The notes: a model not told the origin generated them from the sequence alone. Numbered from the stretch's first letter, positions 1-9,858 are shown. The stretch is 64,000 bases of DNA from Pseudovibrio sp. JCM 19062 (GCA_001310715.1 BAXV01000004.1:1-64000); one strand, 5' to 3'. Numbers and translations: made by a program.

Positions 1-703
1 TGGGTTCCGGGTCTGCGCCGGGGTATCTGAAGCGAATTCGCGAGATCTGCGACAAGTACGGTGTGTTGCTGGTGTTTGATGAAGTGATGTGCGGGATGGC
101 CGGACCGGTCATGTTTTTGCGTGCCACGAGGATGGTGTGGCTCCTGACATCATTACTATCGCAAAGGGTCTTGGCGCTGGTTATCAGCCGCTCGGTGCGA
201 TGCTGTGTTCTGAAGCCATCTATAGCGTGATTGCGCAGGGCTCTGGTTTCTTCCAGCACGGCCATACTTACATGGGTCACCCGGCGGCTGCGGCAGCTGG
301 CAGTGCGGTTGTGGACCAGATTACCGAGCCGGGCCGTATGGAACATGTGCGTGCCATGGGCGAGAAGCTTCAGGCGGCTTTGGAACAGGCGCTCGGTCAG
401 CATCCGAATGTGGGCGATATTCGTGGGCGCGGTCTGTTCCGCGGTCTGGAGTTGGTGCAGGATCGGGAGACCAAGGAACCTTTGGATCCGGCTTTAAAGA
501 TCAACGCAAAAATCAAGTCTCTTGCCAAAGAGGCAGGTCTGATCTGCTATCCCATGGGCGGTACCATTGATGGCAAGCGCGGTGACCATGTTTTGCTTGC
601 ACCTCCCTTCATCATTGATGACAGTCATGTTGCGGAGATCGTTGAAAAGCTCAGCTATGCGATCAACGAAAGCCTTAGGCAGGCAGGGGTTTTGACGTCA
701 TGA
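1..703 (+). CDS. Class III PLP-dependent aminotransferase, C-terminal part
   Basis: The gene starts upstream of the window. Visible are the PLP-binding FDEVMCG segment (the Asp that contacts the pyridine nitrogen, near base 80), then the Lys-containing TIAKGLGAGYQPLGA segment (Schiff-base lysine) and the FQHGHTYMGHP segment, all typical of class III omega-aminotransferases. A frameshift lies near base 97: the expected CGM-GRTGH reads CGMAG because one G of a GGG run is missing. The stop overlaps the start of the following BKACE gene by 4 bases, so the two are translationally coupled and probably act in one amino/keto-acid catabolic pathway. The substrate cannot be told from sequence; a beta-alanine, taurine or similar omega-amino acid is possible. 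Confidence 0.85.
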
Positions 704-1535
704 CCAAACGGCTCATCATGAGTGCGCCCAATGGCGCACGGCGTGGTAAAGCGGATCATCTGCAGTTGCCTGTGACGATTGAGGAGGTGGTGTCTTGCGC
801 GGTGAGCGTGGAAGCGGAGGGGGCTGATGCTCTTCATGCGCACGTTCGCGACGCTGAGGGGCAGCATGTTCTGGATGCAGGGCTTTACAAGGAGCTTATT
901 CTTGAAGTGAGCGCCATGTGTCCTGATCTCGCGGTTCAGATCACCACAGAAGCAGTTGGTCGGTACAGCGCGCAGGAACAGTATGATGTCGTCGCTGCGG
1001 TTGAACCGGAAGCGGTTTCGGTTGCCCTGCGCGAAATGGCGCCTGAAGGTGATGAGTTGGATCTTGCGCGCCGGTTCTATCATGAGGCCAAGGACGCGGG
1101 CCGTGCGGTTCAGCATATTTTATATGCGCCAGAAGATGTGGCTCGGCTTGACCTGCTGATGGATAAGGGTGTTGTGCCTTCCGGTTATGGTAGCCAGCTT
1201 TATGTGCTGGGCCGTTATGCAAAGGATCAGGAGAGCGATCCGCGTGATCTTCTCGGTTTCCTTGCTGCCCGTGATGCAGCTTCACATATTGCTCAGGACA
1301 ATCCGTTCATGCTCTGCGCTTTCGGGCGTGCTGAGACGGCGTGTGGTGCGCTGGCCTTCGGCATGGTGGTCATGCCCGCATTGGCTTTGAGAATAGTCTG
1401 TGGCATGGCTCTGGCAAGCTTGCACAAGACAATGCGGAGCGCATTGAGGTGGTTGCTCATATTCGCAGTGAAATGGGATATGAGGGCGCTGTTTCCAGAA
1501 GTGAGGTGCTGAAAGTGCTTGGAAAGCCGGCGTAG
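700..1535 (+). CDS. BKACE family beta-keto acid cleavage enzyme (DUF849)
   Basis: Members cleave a beta-keto acid with acetyl-CoA, giving acetoacetate and a CoA ester; the founding member is 3-keto-5-aminohexanoate cleavage enzyme of lysine fermentation. The protein opens with MTKRLIMSAPNGARRGKADH and carries ALHAHVRD (about residues 45-52), whose two histidines match the family's metal ligands, and later GGHARIGFEN. A frameshift near 1366 (one G lost from ATGGGTGGT) splits the gene; repair gives about 278 residues, normal for the family. Coupling to the aminotransferase upstream suggests that the amino group is removed first and the resulting keto acid is cleaved here. The real substrate is unknown. 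Confidence 0.87.
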
Positions 1536-1561
1536 GCCGGTTGTGCGCAAAAAGACTCAAG

Positions 1562-1593
1562 AAAGGCTGCTATCCATGGGATGGCAGCCTTTT
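1562..1593. terminator. Bidirectional hairpin terminator
   Basis: AAAGGCTGC (1562-1570) pairs with GCAGCCTTT (1584-1592), with Ts on the right and As on the left. It lies between two convergent genes and can serve both. Confidence 0.7.
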
Positions 1594-1597
1594 CGTT

Positions 1598-1930
1598 TCA
1601 GCAGTCTTTGCTGTGTTCTTCGATTAGTTCGTCGCGGCGGTCTGGGGCTTCGGCCAGCGTTGCCGCGATTTTGCCGGAGCCATAGGCGATTGCGTAGATG
1701 GCTTCCTGCTTGTTCATGCCTTTGGCGTAGGCCGAGGCGGTGATGAGACCTCTGAGGACATCTTGTTTGCCCTCCTGATTCATCAAGCCGAAGAGATAGT
1801 AGCAGGTAATACGGTTTTGCTGCTTATGAGCGAATTTTTCCGCTCTGCTTTGATTATAGCCCGCATATGCAGTTGATACGCTGGCTGCTGCGATCACGGC
1901 CAGTCCGCTTGCGATTAGTAGTCGTTTCAT
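1598..1930 (-). CDS. Small secreted protein of unknown function
   Basis: 110 residues, intact. The first 23 residues form a clear Sec signal peptide (MKRLLIASGLAVIAAASVST then AYA|GYN). The mature part is about 87 residues, mostly helical in composition, with two cysteines (in RITCYYLFG and at the C-terminal end KDC) that could form a disulfide in the periplasm. I do not recognise the family. It stands alone, convergent with the BKACE gene, with a shared terminator between them. Confidence 0.7.
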   Translation of the reverse strand: MKRLLIASGLAVIAAASVSTAYAGYNQSRAEKFAHKQQNRITCYYLFGLMNQEGKQDVLRGLITASAYAKGMNKQEAIYAIAYGSGKIAATLAEAPDRRDELIEEHSKDC

Positions 1931-2057
1931 GAAAAACCCCCGTGTTTTCGAGGGCTAGTCTGGGAAAGTATTGTGGCGACTTTTTATTAAAATTGAGGAG
2001 AACTCCCGTAATCGACAGGCATCATTAAGGCACTTGTGTGGGAAATGTGATGCGTAA

Positions 2058-2792
2058 TTAGTGCACGTCTAATCCATACTTGCGGAAGGTCTCTTTCGCC
2101 GCTTCTGTTTCTTCTTCTGTTGGCTCACGGGTGTCTTTAAGCTGGTAGGACTTACCCATGGACTGCCATTTGTGTTCGCCCATTTTGTGGAAGGGCAGAA
2201 CATCAACGCGCTTTACGTTGCCGAGCTGGGAAACAAATTTTGCAACACCTTCGACGTTTTCAGGTGCGTCTGTCAGGCCGGGCACGAGGACGAAGCGGAT
2301 CCAGACGTCCTTCTCCATCTTCTCCAGACGCTTTGCGAACTCAAGGGTTGGACCAATCTCAACGCCGGTGACCTTCTTGTAGGTTTCCGGTACCCATGAC
2401 TTGATGTCGAGCAGGTACAGGTCTGCCATGTCGATGGTTTCGTCATCGAGATTTGCATGCAGATAGCCGGAGGTGTCTACGGTGGTGTGGACGCCCATTT
2501 GGTTGCAGCCCCACAGCAGCGTTTTCAGGAACTCTTTTTGTGCCATCGGTTCGCCGCCACTCACGGTCAGGCCACCGCCACCTGTTTCGAAATAGGTGCG
2601 GTAGGTGGAGATATCTTTTAGCAGCTCATAGGCGGAAGATTGATTGCCTGCTTTCAGCTTCAACGTGTCCGGGTTATGGCAGTAAAGGCAGCGTAGCGGA
2701 CAGCCAGAGGTGAACACGATGTAGCGCAGGCCCGGACCGTCTACGGTTCCGCCTGTTTCTACTGAGTGTACATAGCCCATGGTGTCTTGCAT
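2058..2792 (-). CDS. pflA: Pyruvate formate-lyase activating enzyme
   Basis: Radical SAM enzyme that abstracts a hydrogen from the glycyl-radical glycine of PflB. The CxxxCxxC cluster motif is present as SGCPLRCLYCHNPDT, preceded by TVDGPGLRYIVF, and GGGGLTVSGGEP follows. The open frame extends upstream to 2966, but the start at 2792 (MQDTMGYVHS) has an AAAGGA ribosome site and gives 244 residues, the size of E. coli PflA. It lies 281 bases downstream of pflB on the same strand, with a hairpin in the gap, so it may be read at a reduced level from the pflB promoter or from its own. Confidence 0.95.
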   Translation of the reverse strand: MQDTMGYVHSVETGGTVDGPGLRYIVFTSGCPLRCLYCHNPDTLKLKAGNQSSAYELLKDISTYRTYFETGGGGLTVSGGEPMAQKEFLKTLLWGCNQMGVHTTVDTSGYLHANLDDETIDMADLYLLDIKSWVPETYKKVTGVEIGPTLEFAKRLEKMEKDVWIRFVLVPGLTDAPENVEGVAKFVSQLGNVKRVDVLPFHKMGEHKWQSMGKSYQLKDTREPTEEETEAAKETFRKYGLDVH

Positions 2793-2990
2793 GGCTGGGG
2801 TCCTTTGTCGTCGTGTTAGCTGCTTTTTATTGCGAGCTGCGCGGATATTCAGGGCTGTTTCTGTTTTATTATAATGCTTTAAAAGTAAGGCCTTCAACCT
2901 TGTTTTTAAAGAGGAACTTGTGCAATGCAGCCATTCACTTTTGGTGCATGTGCGCTCCTGTCGCACGTCAATCGAGTAGTTGCTGCAACA

Positions 2991-3023
2991 AACAAGGCGC
3001 GGGACAGGGGCCCACGCCTTGTT
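2991..3023 (-). terminator. Hairpin between pflB and pflA
   Basis: AACAAGGCG (2991-2999) pairs with CGCCTTGTT (3015-3023). On the minus strand it is followed by a T-rich stretch, so it may terminate or attenuate the pflB transcript before pflA, or protect the pflB mRNA 3' end. Confidence 0.55.
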
Positions 3024-3073
3024 TTGGAGTTTTGCCGGTGAGCGTTCTTAAGGCTGACCGTTGGCCCAAGTGT

Positions 3074-5365
3074 TTAACGCTGACCGTGGAATGTACGGTT
3101 GATCACATCCATCTGCTGCTCACGGGTCAGCTTGACGAAGTTCACTGCGTAACCGGAGACACGAACGGTGAGCTGTGGGTACAGTTCAGGGTGGTCCATT
3201 GCATCTTCCAGGGTCTTGCGGTCGAACACGTTCACGTTGATGTGGTGACCCATGTCGTGCATGTAACCGTCGAGCAGGTTGGACAGGTTGTTGATCCGTT
3301 CCGCTTCGTCCTTACCCAGTGCGCCCGGGATGATGGAGAAGGTGTAGGAGATACCATCCTGACTGTCTTCGTATGGAAGTTTGCAGAGAGACTTCATGGA
3401 AGCAACTGCGCCCTTCTTATCACGGCCATGCATTGGTTGGCACCCGGTGCAAATGGTTCACCTGCTTTACGTCCGTCAGGAGTAGAGCCAGTCTTCTTAC
3501 CGTACACAACGTTGGATGTGATGGTCAGAACGGACTGTGTTGGTGTCGCATCGCGGTACATTGGCTGGTTGCGGATTTTGTCCATGAACTTTTTCATCAT
3601 GTCTTCCGCAATCACATCAACGCTGTCATCGTTGTTGCCGAAGCATGGGAAGTCGCCTTCCACTTCATAATCAACTGCCAGACCTTCGTCGTTGCGGATG
3701 ATCTTGACCTTCGCGTTTTTGATCGCGGAGATACTGTCGGCAACAACGGACAGACCAGCAATACCACAAGCCATGGTGCGCAGGATGTCGCGGTCATGCA
3801 ACGCCATTTCGACGCGCTCGTAGTTGTACTTGTCGTGGCTGAAGTGGATGCAGTTCAGCGCCTGAACGTAGACCTTTGCAATCCAGTCGAGCATCTGGTC
3901 GTAAAGTGGTTCCAGCTCGTCCCATTCCAGCACATCGCCGGTGATTGGGCGTGTTTGAGGACCAACCTGTTTGCCAGTTTTCTCGTCGATGCCGCCGTTG
4001 ATTGCATAAAGCATGGCTTTTGCAAGGTTGGCGCGGGCACCGAAGAACTGCATCTGCTTACCAATGCGCATTGCTGATACGCAGCAGGCGATACCGTAGT
4101 CATCACCCCAGTAACGACGCATCAGGTCATCGTTTTCGTACTGCACAGAAGATGTCTCAATGGAAATCTTTGAGCAGTAGTCTTTGAATCCCTTCGGCAT
4201 ATGCTCGGACCACAGAACAGTCAGGTTTGGTTCTGGTGCAGGGCCGAGGTTCACAAGGGTCTGGAGCACGCGGAAGGAGCTTTTCGTGACCAGTGTGCGG
4301 CCATCGATGCCCATACCGCCGATGGATTCAGTCACCCATACCGGATCGCCGGAGAACAGCGCGTTGTAGTCAGGGGTACGCATGAAGCGTACCATGCGGA
4401 GCTTCATGACGAAGTGATCCATCAGTTCCTGAGCTTCAGCTTCCGTGATGATACCGTTGTCCAGATCGCGCTGGATGTAGATGTCGAGGAAGGTGGTGGT
4501 ACGGCCCAGAGACATGGCGGCACCGTTCTGCTCCTTGATCGCGGCAAGGTAGCCGAGATAGAGCCACTGGATGGCTTCCTGAGCGTTTTCTGCAGGGCGA
4601 CCAATGTCGAAGCCGTGTGCAGCGCCCATTTCCTTCAGCTCAGCGAGGGAACGGTACTGTTCGGAGATTTCTTCACGAAGGCGCAGTGTTTCTTCGTTCA
4701 GGACATTGCCGTCCAAAGATGCATGTTGTGCCTTTTTGTCTTCCATCAGCTTGTCGATGCCGTACAGAGCAACGCGGCGGTAGTCGCCGATGATACGGCC
4801 ACGGCCATATGCATCTGGAAGGCCTGTTACGATGCCAGCGGAGCGAGCGCGGCGAATTTCGGGTGTGTAAACATCAAAGACGCCATCGTTGTGGGTCTTG
4901 CGGTGCTTCTGGAAGATCTCTGCGGTCTTTTCGGAGATCTTGTAGCCGTTGCTCTCCAGCGCTGCGACTGCCATTTTCAGGCCACCATATGGCATCAATG
5001 CGCGCTTCAAAGGCGCATCGGTCTGAAGGCCAATGATCTTTTCGAGGTCTTTGTTGATGTAGCCTGGAGCGTGAGAAACAATTGAAGAAACAACTTCAGT
5101 GTCTGCATCCAGAACACCTTTTTTTGTTTTCTTCTTTCATCAACTCCAGAACGGCGTCCCAGAGTTTGGTGGTTGCCGCTGTCGGGCCGGCGAGGAAATC
5201 GTCAGCACCTTCATAAGGGGTGTAGTTGAGCTGGATGAAATTGCGCACGTCAATTTCTTTGTTCCAGTCGCCCTTTTTGAAACCTGCATAAGCCTTGGGT
5301 CCGTCCTCTTTCAGAAATGGAAGAGTGTCGGTGGTAGCTTTATCGATGTTCTGGTGAACGCCCAT
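3074..5365 (-). CDS. pflB: Formate C-acetyltransferase (pyruvate formate-lyase)
   Basis: Converts pyruvate and CoA to acetyl-CoA and formate without oxygen. The adjacent catalytic cysteines are in GIACCVSAM, and the C-terminal glycyl-radical loop is in [10 protein letters not shown], followed by the typical end INRTFHGQR. Three reading-frame pieces join into about 763 residues, against 760 in E. coli. The first break is near 5117, where a run of six A (minus strand) reads as seven inside [11 protein letters not shown]. The second is near 3440, where one C of CCC is missing inside PGANPMHGRD. Both are probably sequencing errors. Presence of the catalytic residues and of pflA implies a functional fermentative system, under the Fnr/FixK-type box at 5499. 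Confidence 0.95.
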
Positions 5366-5471
5366 TTTTTAGGTCCTTCATCATTTGAGCAATTCGGCGT
5401 GGTGCTACAAGTATTTCCAAGTCGGCTTGCAGAGAGTTACGCGTCGTTGCGTCCTGTGCTTGTTGACGTTA

Positions 5472-5477
5472 ACTGTA
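5472..5477 (-). promoter_or_regulatory. Predicted -10 element of pflB
   Basis: Minus-strand TACAGT lies 21 bases downstream of the Fnr/FixK box. This is the class II spacing expected for an activator centred near -41.5. Four of six bases match the TATAAT consensus. It predicts a start near 5465 and a leader of about 100 bases. Confidence 0.45.
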
Positions 5478-5498
5478 CTCCCCGGCTGTGGTCGCATC

Positions 5499-5512
5499 TT
5501 GACTTATGTCAA
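5499..5512 (-). promoter_or_regulatory. Fnr/FixK-type binding site upstream of pflB
   Basis: Perfect palindrome TTGAC-N4-GTCAA, within the Fnr/Anr/FixK family consensus (TTGAT-N4-ATCAA with T/C variation). It lies 134 bases upstream of the pflB start codon and 21 bases from a candidate -10 hexamer. This fits oxygen-controlled induction of the pfl genes. Confidence 0.7.
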
Positions 5513-6046
5513 ATGGCAACTGGCCAGCAGCCCTGCAAAAAACGCAGGCAGAATTATACAAATGCATACATTTTGGATTGCGCGTGAGCCGTTGTGTTTG
5601 GCTCTAAAACACGTGAAAGCTGCATGTAGAGTGAATAAGGCTAGAACTTATCTAAAACTATGAAACTAAAGGCGAAAAGTAACCTGCGGCAGTAATGTAT
5701 CTCGGAATTCGCTAAATGCACGAAACTATATAGGTAAAAATACTTAGGTATTACATAGGGATATTGAACTAAGTATAAGGTAGATGTGTGGATTCTGCAT
5801 AGCTGGTATGCCGAGTTTGAAATATTAGTGCGTGGGGTGGAAAAGTGGGTTTTCGAGCTCTGGAAGGCGTCCGAAGGTGCTGAGAGAGACTCAATTTTAC
5901 CATGGATTTTGATCAATCAGTGGTGATATCCACGGGAGATTCAGGAAGGTGAAGTGGCGAAAAGTTATTTCCAATCAGTTTCCTAGTGCGACAATCTGTA
6001 CACCCCGCTGAAATTTTATGAGTATTTTTTTCCAGATAGGGTTGAC
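5513..6046. other. Intergenic region behind pflB
   Basis: Together with 5366-5498 this makes a 681-base gap between the start of pflB and the end of the next gene. It is AT-rich. Apart from the Fnr/FixK box and the adjoining promoter I see no gene; the short frames here have no recognisable product. Confidence 0.5.
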
Positions 6047-7174
6047 CTACCATCCGTTACATCGTGGCCACCACTGGCCTTCATGGTCTCCGTTGATCAT
6101 TTGGTACCCGTCATAGGCTGCGCAGGTCATACAAGTGTGATTGGGCAGGATACGGAGCTGTGATCCGAGGGGATATAGCTCGAAGGGGAGCGGGCTGCTG
6201 TCTCTGGTGGTGATGTAGCCATGTTCCTGGCTCACACCTTCTACGTAGAGCAGCGGGTCTATGTGGCCGTCTGTGTCGCTTAGGAGGCCGAAGCCGCAGT
6301 CATTGCTTTGAGTTGCACAGGAGCGGTCCTTGGAGAGCGCCAGTCCGCCAGCATCGACTACGATGCGGTTGAGGTGCGGGGCGTGGCTGATGATGGTGGT
6401 GAGCACGGTTGCGGCGACATCTTCTATCGCGCATATGCCAAGGTTTGCCTGAAAGACATCCTGAAAGACGTAGACGCCTGCGCGCACATCGGAGACGCCC
6501 TCGAAGGATGTACCGAACAGAGCCGTTGGGGTGGAGCCGATGCTGACTTGCGGGCAGGGAAGGCCTGCTTCACGGATGGCGTCTCTTACGGCAAGGGTAC
6601 AGGTGCGTTCCTGTTCTGCGGCGGCTTCCAGTTCCTGCTTGCCGTTTGCGGAATAGCTCACACCACCGCCGTGGGCCATGACACCGGCAAATTCCAGCTT
6701 GGATGCATTTGCAAGTATTCTGGCTACATCAATCGCACGCTGCTGACCGGCCTTCACGCCGGTGCGGTGACCGTCCACATCGACCTCCAGATAGACGCGT
6801 GGAGGTGGGCCATCCAGTGTCATGGTGGAGAGGTCGGTTGCCATCTCGGTACTGTCCAGACAGATGGACATTTGGGAACCGGTTCGGTTGAGCTTCATGA
6901 CGCGTTCCATCTTCTGAGGCGTGATGGAGACGGCATAGAGGATATCTTTGAGGCCGTGGGAGGAAAAGTACTCTGCTTCCTTCAGTGTGGAGACCGTCCA
7001 GCGGTCGGCGCTGTGCTCCTGAAGGATACGGGCGACATCTATGGATTTGGCGGTCTTGAGGTGGGGGCGCAGCGGGACGCCGATCTGCTTGAACCTGTCC
7101 GCCATGCCTTTGATGTTTTGGCGCAGTGCGCTCTCGTCCAGCAAGAGGCATGGGGTTTGAAGGTCTTCAAGCAT
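6047..7174 (-). CDS. DSD1-family PLP enzyme (D-serine dehydratase / D-threonine aldolase type)
   Basis: 375 residues, intact. The N-terminal half is an alanine-racemase-like TIM barrel: RPHLKTAKS (about residues 37-45) holds the PLP lysine, followed by EVDVDGHRTG, MAHGGG and SIGSTPT, the phosphate-binding loop. The C-terminal beta domain ends in LPNHTCMTC, which carries the His and Cys that bind the metal in D-serine dehydratases and D-threonine aldolases. The enzyme acts on D-hydroxy amino acids, giving ketoacid and ammonia, or glycine and aldehyde. Which activity applies cannot be decided from sequence. It stands alone on the minus strand. Confidence 0.85.
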   Translation of the reverse strand: MLEDLQTPCLLLDESALRQNIKGMADRFKQIGVPLRPHLKTAKSIDVARILQEHSADRWTVSTLKEAEYFSSHGLKDILYAVSITPQKMERVMKLNRTGSQMSICLDSTEMATDLSTMTLDGPPPRVYLEVDVDGHRTGVKAGQQRAIDVARILANASKLEFAGVMAHGGGVSYSANGKQELEAAAEQERTCTLAVRDAIREAGLPCPQVSIGSTPTALFGTSFEGVSDVRAGVYVFQDVFQANLGICAIEDVAATVLTTIISHAPHLNRIVVDAGGLALSKDRSCATQSNDCGFGLLSDTDGHIDPLLYVEGVSQEHGYITTRDSSPLPFELYPLGSQLRILPNHTCMTCAAYDGYQMINGDHEGQWWPRCNGW

Positions 7175-7409
7175 TTGGCAGCTCCGCGATCAGATGTTTC
7201 CTAGGGAAACTGCCTAGCAGGTCCGGGGCGGAAAAAACAGTATATTGCATCGGTTTTGAATGAGGGCTGGAGTATCTTTTGTGTGGGCATGATTGCTGGC
7301 AGTTAGAGAGTTCTGCAAAGCAAGCCAGCTGCTTTAAGTATTTGTTTTACGCAATCTTCTTTGGATTCAGCTAGGTCGTCTTAGGGTGTGCCATAAAGGA
7401 GATAGGCTT

Positions 7410-7784
7410 ATGGATGCAGACCAAGTCCTGAGTGTTTTGAACCCAGAAATACGGAAGATGCTGGCTGCGAAGTATGATGCAGCAGTGCCTGGTTTGTCTG
7501 ATTGTGTGGTGGACTGGGCCTATGGCAAGCATTATGGCCGCGAAGGTGTGGACCTGAAGACGCGTCAATTATGCTCTATCGCCGCTCTCACGGCCATGGG
7601 TGGGCACACGGCACCTCAGTTACGGGTGAATATCGAGAACACTTTGAATGCAGGCGCACGGCCATCTGAGATTATCGAGATCATCTGGCAGATGGCGGTT
7701 TACGCTGGTGTTCCGGCCTGTCTCAACGGTCTGGATACCGCGATTGCGCTTTTTGAGGAGAAGGGGCTGGACCCGCGGTCGTGA
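7410..7784 (+). CDS. Carboxymuconolactone decarboxylase (CMD) family protein
   Basis: 124 residues, intact. The start at 7410 is preceded by AAAGGAGAT. It shows the CMD fold signature: LKTRQLCSIAALTAMGGH, then NTLNAGARPSEIIEIIWQ and VYAGVPACLNGL near the C-terminus. Such proteins range from the beta-ketoadipate pathway enzyme to AhpD-like thiol peroxidases. The AhpD CxxC pair is absent, so this is closer to the gamma-CMD type. It is a single gene divergent from the D-amino-acid enzyme, with no pathway partners nearby, so its role is open. Confidence 0.8.
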   Translation: MDADQVLSVLNPEIRKMLAAKYDAAVPGLSDCVVDWAYGKHYGREGVDLKTRQLCSIAALTAMGGHTAPQLRVNIENTLNAGARPSEIIEIIWQMAVYAGVPACLNGLDTAIALFEEKGLDPRS

Positions 7785-7810
7785 TCTGACGCTTGCCCGC
7801 CGATAAAATA

Positions 7811-7837
7811 AGAGTGCGGACAAAACGCCCGCACTCT
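7811..7837. terminator. Bidirectional hairpin terminator
   Basis: AGAGTGCGG (7811-7819) pairs with CCGCACTCT (7829-7837). It is A/T-rich on the left, giving a T tract for the minus-strand gene. It separates the convergent CMD and aldo/keto reductase genes. Confidence 0.65.
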
Positions 7838-7884
7838 CGTTGTCTTTGTGCTGCTCCTACCTGTATTTCAGGAGGTGCCTGACC

Positions 7885-8915
7885 TTACAGTTCAGCAGAT
7901 TGAGCCCAGAGGTTGATGTTGGCCTCTGTGGCATACTGATCGATGGCGGTCAGCTCTTCCTCAGTGAACTCCAGGTTATTGATGGCTGCGGCACAGTCAA
8001 TAACCTGTTCTGCACGGCTTGCACCGATGAGGCAGAGGTGACGCGGCCTTTGCGAAGAACCCATGCGAGCGCCATTTGAGCCAGTGTCTGGCCACGGCTT
8101 TGAGCGATCTCATTCAAAGAGCGAATGTGGCTCAGGGTTGTTTCGTTCAGGAAGCTTTCCTGGAAGGAACCAACGTGCTTGCCAGCGCGGCTGTTTTGCG
8201 GCACGCCCTTGAGGTATTTGTTGGTCAGCATGCCCTGTGCCAGCGGGGAAAAGACAATGGAGCCAATGCCTTCTTCTTCCAGCGTGTCGAGCAAGCCATC
8301 TTCTTCAACCCAGCGGTTGAGCATGGAATAGCTTGGTTGGTGGATGAGGCAAGGGGTGCCCAAATCCTTAAGGATTGCAACAGCTTCTTTGGTGCGCTTG
8401 GCGTTGTAAGAGGAGATGCCCACATACAGTGCCTTGCCCTGACGCACAATCTGGTCCAGAGCCATCATGGTTTCTTCAAGCGGCGTTTCCGGGTCGAAGC
8501 GGTGGGAATAGAAGATGTCTACGTAGTCCAGTCCCATGCGCTGCAAGGATTGGTCCAGACTTGCGATCAGGTATTTGCGGCTGCCCCATTCGCCGTAAGG
8601 TCCGGGCCACATATCGTAGCCAGCTTTGGAGGAGATGATGAGCTCATCGCGGTATCCGGCGAAGTCTGTGCGCAGGATTTCGCCAAAGGCAGTTTCCGCG
8701 CTGCCTGGAGGCGGGCCGTAGTTGTTTGCCAGATCGAAGTGGGTGATGCCCAGATCAAAAGCGGTGCGGCACATCTCCCGTTTGGTCTGGTGCGGGGTGT
8801 CTTCCCCGAAGTTGTGCCAGAGGCCGAGCGAGATTGCCGGTAGCTTGAGACCGCTCTTCCCACAGCGGTTATATTTCATCGTGTCATATCGATTTTCGGC
8901 TGGTTGCCAAGACAT
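7885..8915 (-). CDS. Aldo/keto reductase, YghZ (L-glyceraldehyde 3-phosphate reductase) type
   Basis: NADPH-dependent reductase of aldehydes. Signature segments seen are DLANNYGPPPGSAE with the catalytic Tyr, SSKAGYDMWPGPYG and GSRKYLIASLDQSL, which are specific to the YghZ/Gpr subfamily, and later VFSPLAQGMLTNKYL. The start at 8915 (MSWQPAENRY) gives about 343 residues, close to YghZ's 346. One frameshift near 8031 (a C lost from CCC in SALIGASRAEQ) hides the true end at 7885. Without the repair the frame seems to fuse to the preceding exonuclease fragment, which is an artefact. Confidence 0.88.
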
Positions 8916-9079
8916 CAAATATCCTCCAAAACGTCTGTTTTTCTTGATGTAATTTGCTTTAGTGCGCACCAAAAAGCAGTGATAATTTCGGCCACGCGTA
9001 ACTGAATTGAAAATGTGGAGAGTTGGTGGCGCAGTCGCCACCAAAATTCTTGAGAAACCGAATTGCTCCGGACTATACG

Positions 9080-9858
9080 TTAAGCGGAGAGCTCTACCCA
9101 GACAGGAACGTGGTCGGACGGTTTTTCCCAGCCGCGCACGTGCTTGTCGATGCCGACGCCTGCATGATGCGGGCGGCTTCTGGTGAGAGTAGCAAGTGGT
9201 CGATGCGGATGCCGTTGTCGCGCTGCCATGCGCCAGCCTGATAGTCCCAAAATGTGTAGGTACCAGCGGTTCTGTTGGTTGCGCGGACAGCTTCTGTAAA
9301 GCCGAGGTTGAGCAGGGCGCGGAAGCGTTGGCGGCTTTCCGGGCGGAAGAGGCGTCTCCGACCCAAGCCTCTGGCTTCTTTGCGTCTTCCGGCTCGGGAA
9401 TAACATTGTAATCGCCGACAAGCAGGAAGGCTTCTTCCTTTTCCAGCTGCGTTTGAGCGTGCTTGTGGAGGCGGTCCATCCAGCGCAGTTTGTAGGGGAG
9501 CTTTTCGGTGTCAACCGGATTGCCGTTTGGCAGGTAGAGGCAGCTACGCGGATTGGTTCGTTATCGCCTGCAATGACGGCTTCGATGTAGCGGGCCTGCT
9601 CGTCTTCGTCATCGCCGGGAAGGCGGCGGTTTACCTCTTCAAACGGGCGTTTGGACAGGATTGCGACGCCGTTGAAGCCTTTTGGCCATGGGTTTCCAGA
9701 TTGTAGCCCAGCTCTTCAAACGGAGCGCGCGGGAAGTTCTCGTCAACCGACTTAATTTCCTGAAAACAGGTGACATCCGGTTGCTCTTCCTGAAGCCATT
9801 TGAGTACCGTTTCCAATCGCGCTTTTACGCCATTGATGTTCCAGCTTGCGATTTTCAT
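9080..9858 (-). CDS. xth: Exonuclease III family AP endonuclease
   Basis: DNA repair nuclease cutting at abasic sites. The N-terminus MKIASWNINGVKARL and the following CFQEIK (metal-binding Glu) are clear. The C-terminus DHVPVWVEL carries the catalytic Asp-His pair. The length of about 260 residues fits the family. The coding sequence is split into at least three frames, with breaks near 9685, 9540 and 9370, so the middle must be read by joining pieces (GFNGVAILSK, the tyrosine and Asp-rich block, HILGLSGWRMA in a shifted frame). Given the density of errors in the window this is a sequence-quality problem and not gene loss. Confidence 0.85.

Noticed and set aside
3373..5085. Long plus-strand ORFs (234 and 294 codons) opposite pflB
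   Set aside because: They are antisense shadows of pflB. No known fold, no ribosome site, and the minus strand encodes all PFL motifs.
5909..5916. TTGATCAA as a second Fnr site
   Set aside because: It lacks the 4-base spacer between half-sites and lies over 500 bases from pflB.
7950..9479. A 509-codon minus-strand frame that seems to fuse exonuclease and aldo/keto reductase
   Set aside because: The reductase starts at its own ATG (8915). The upstream part is intergenic and frameshifted exonuclease sequence.
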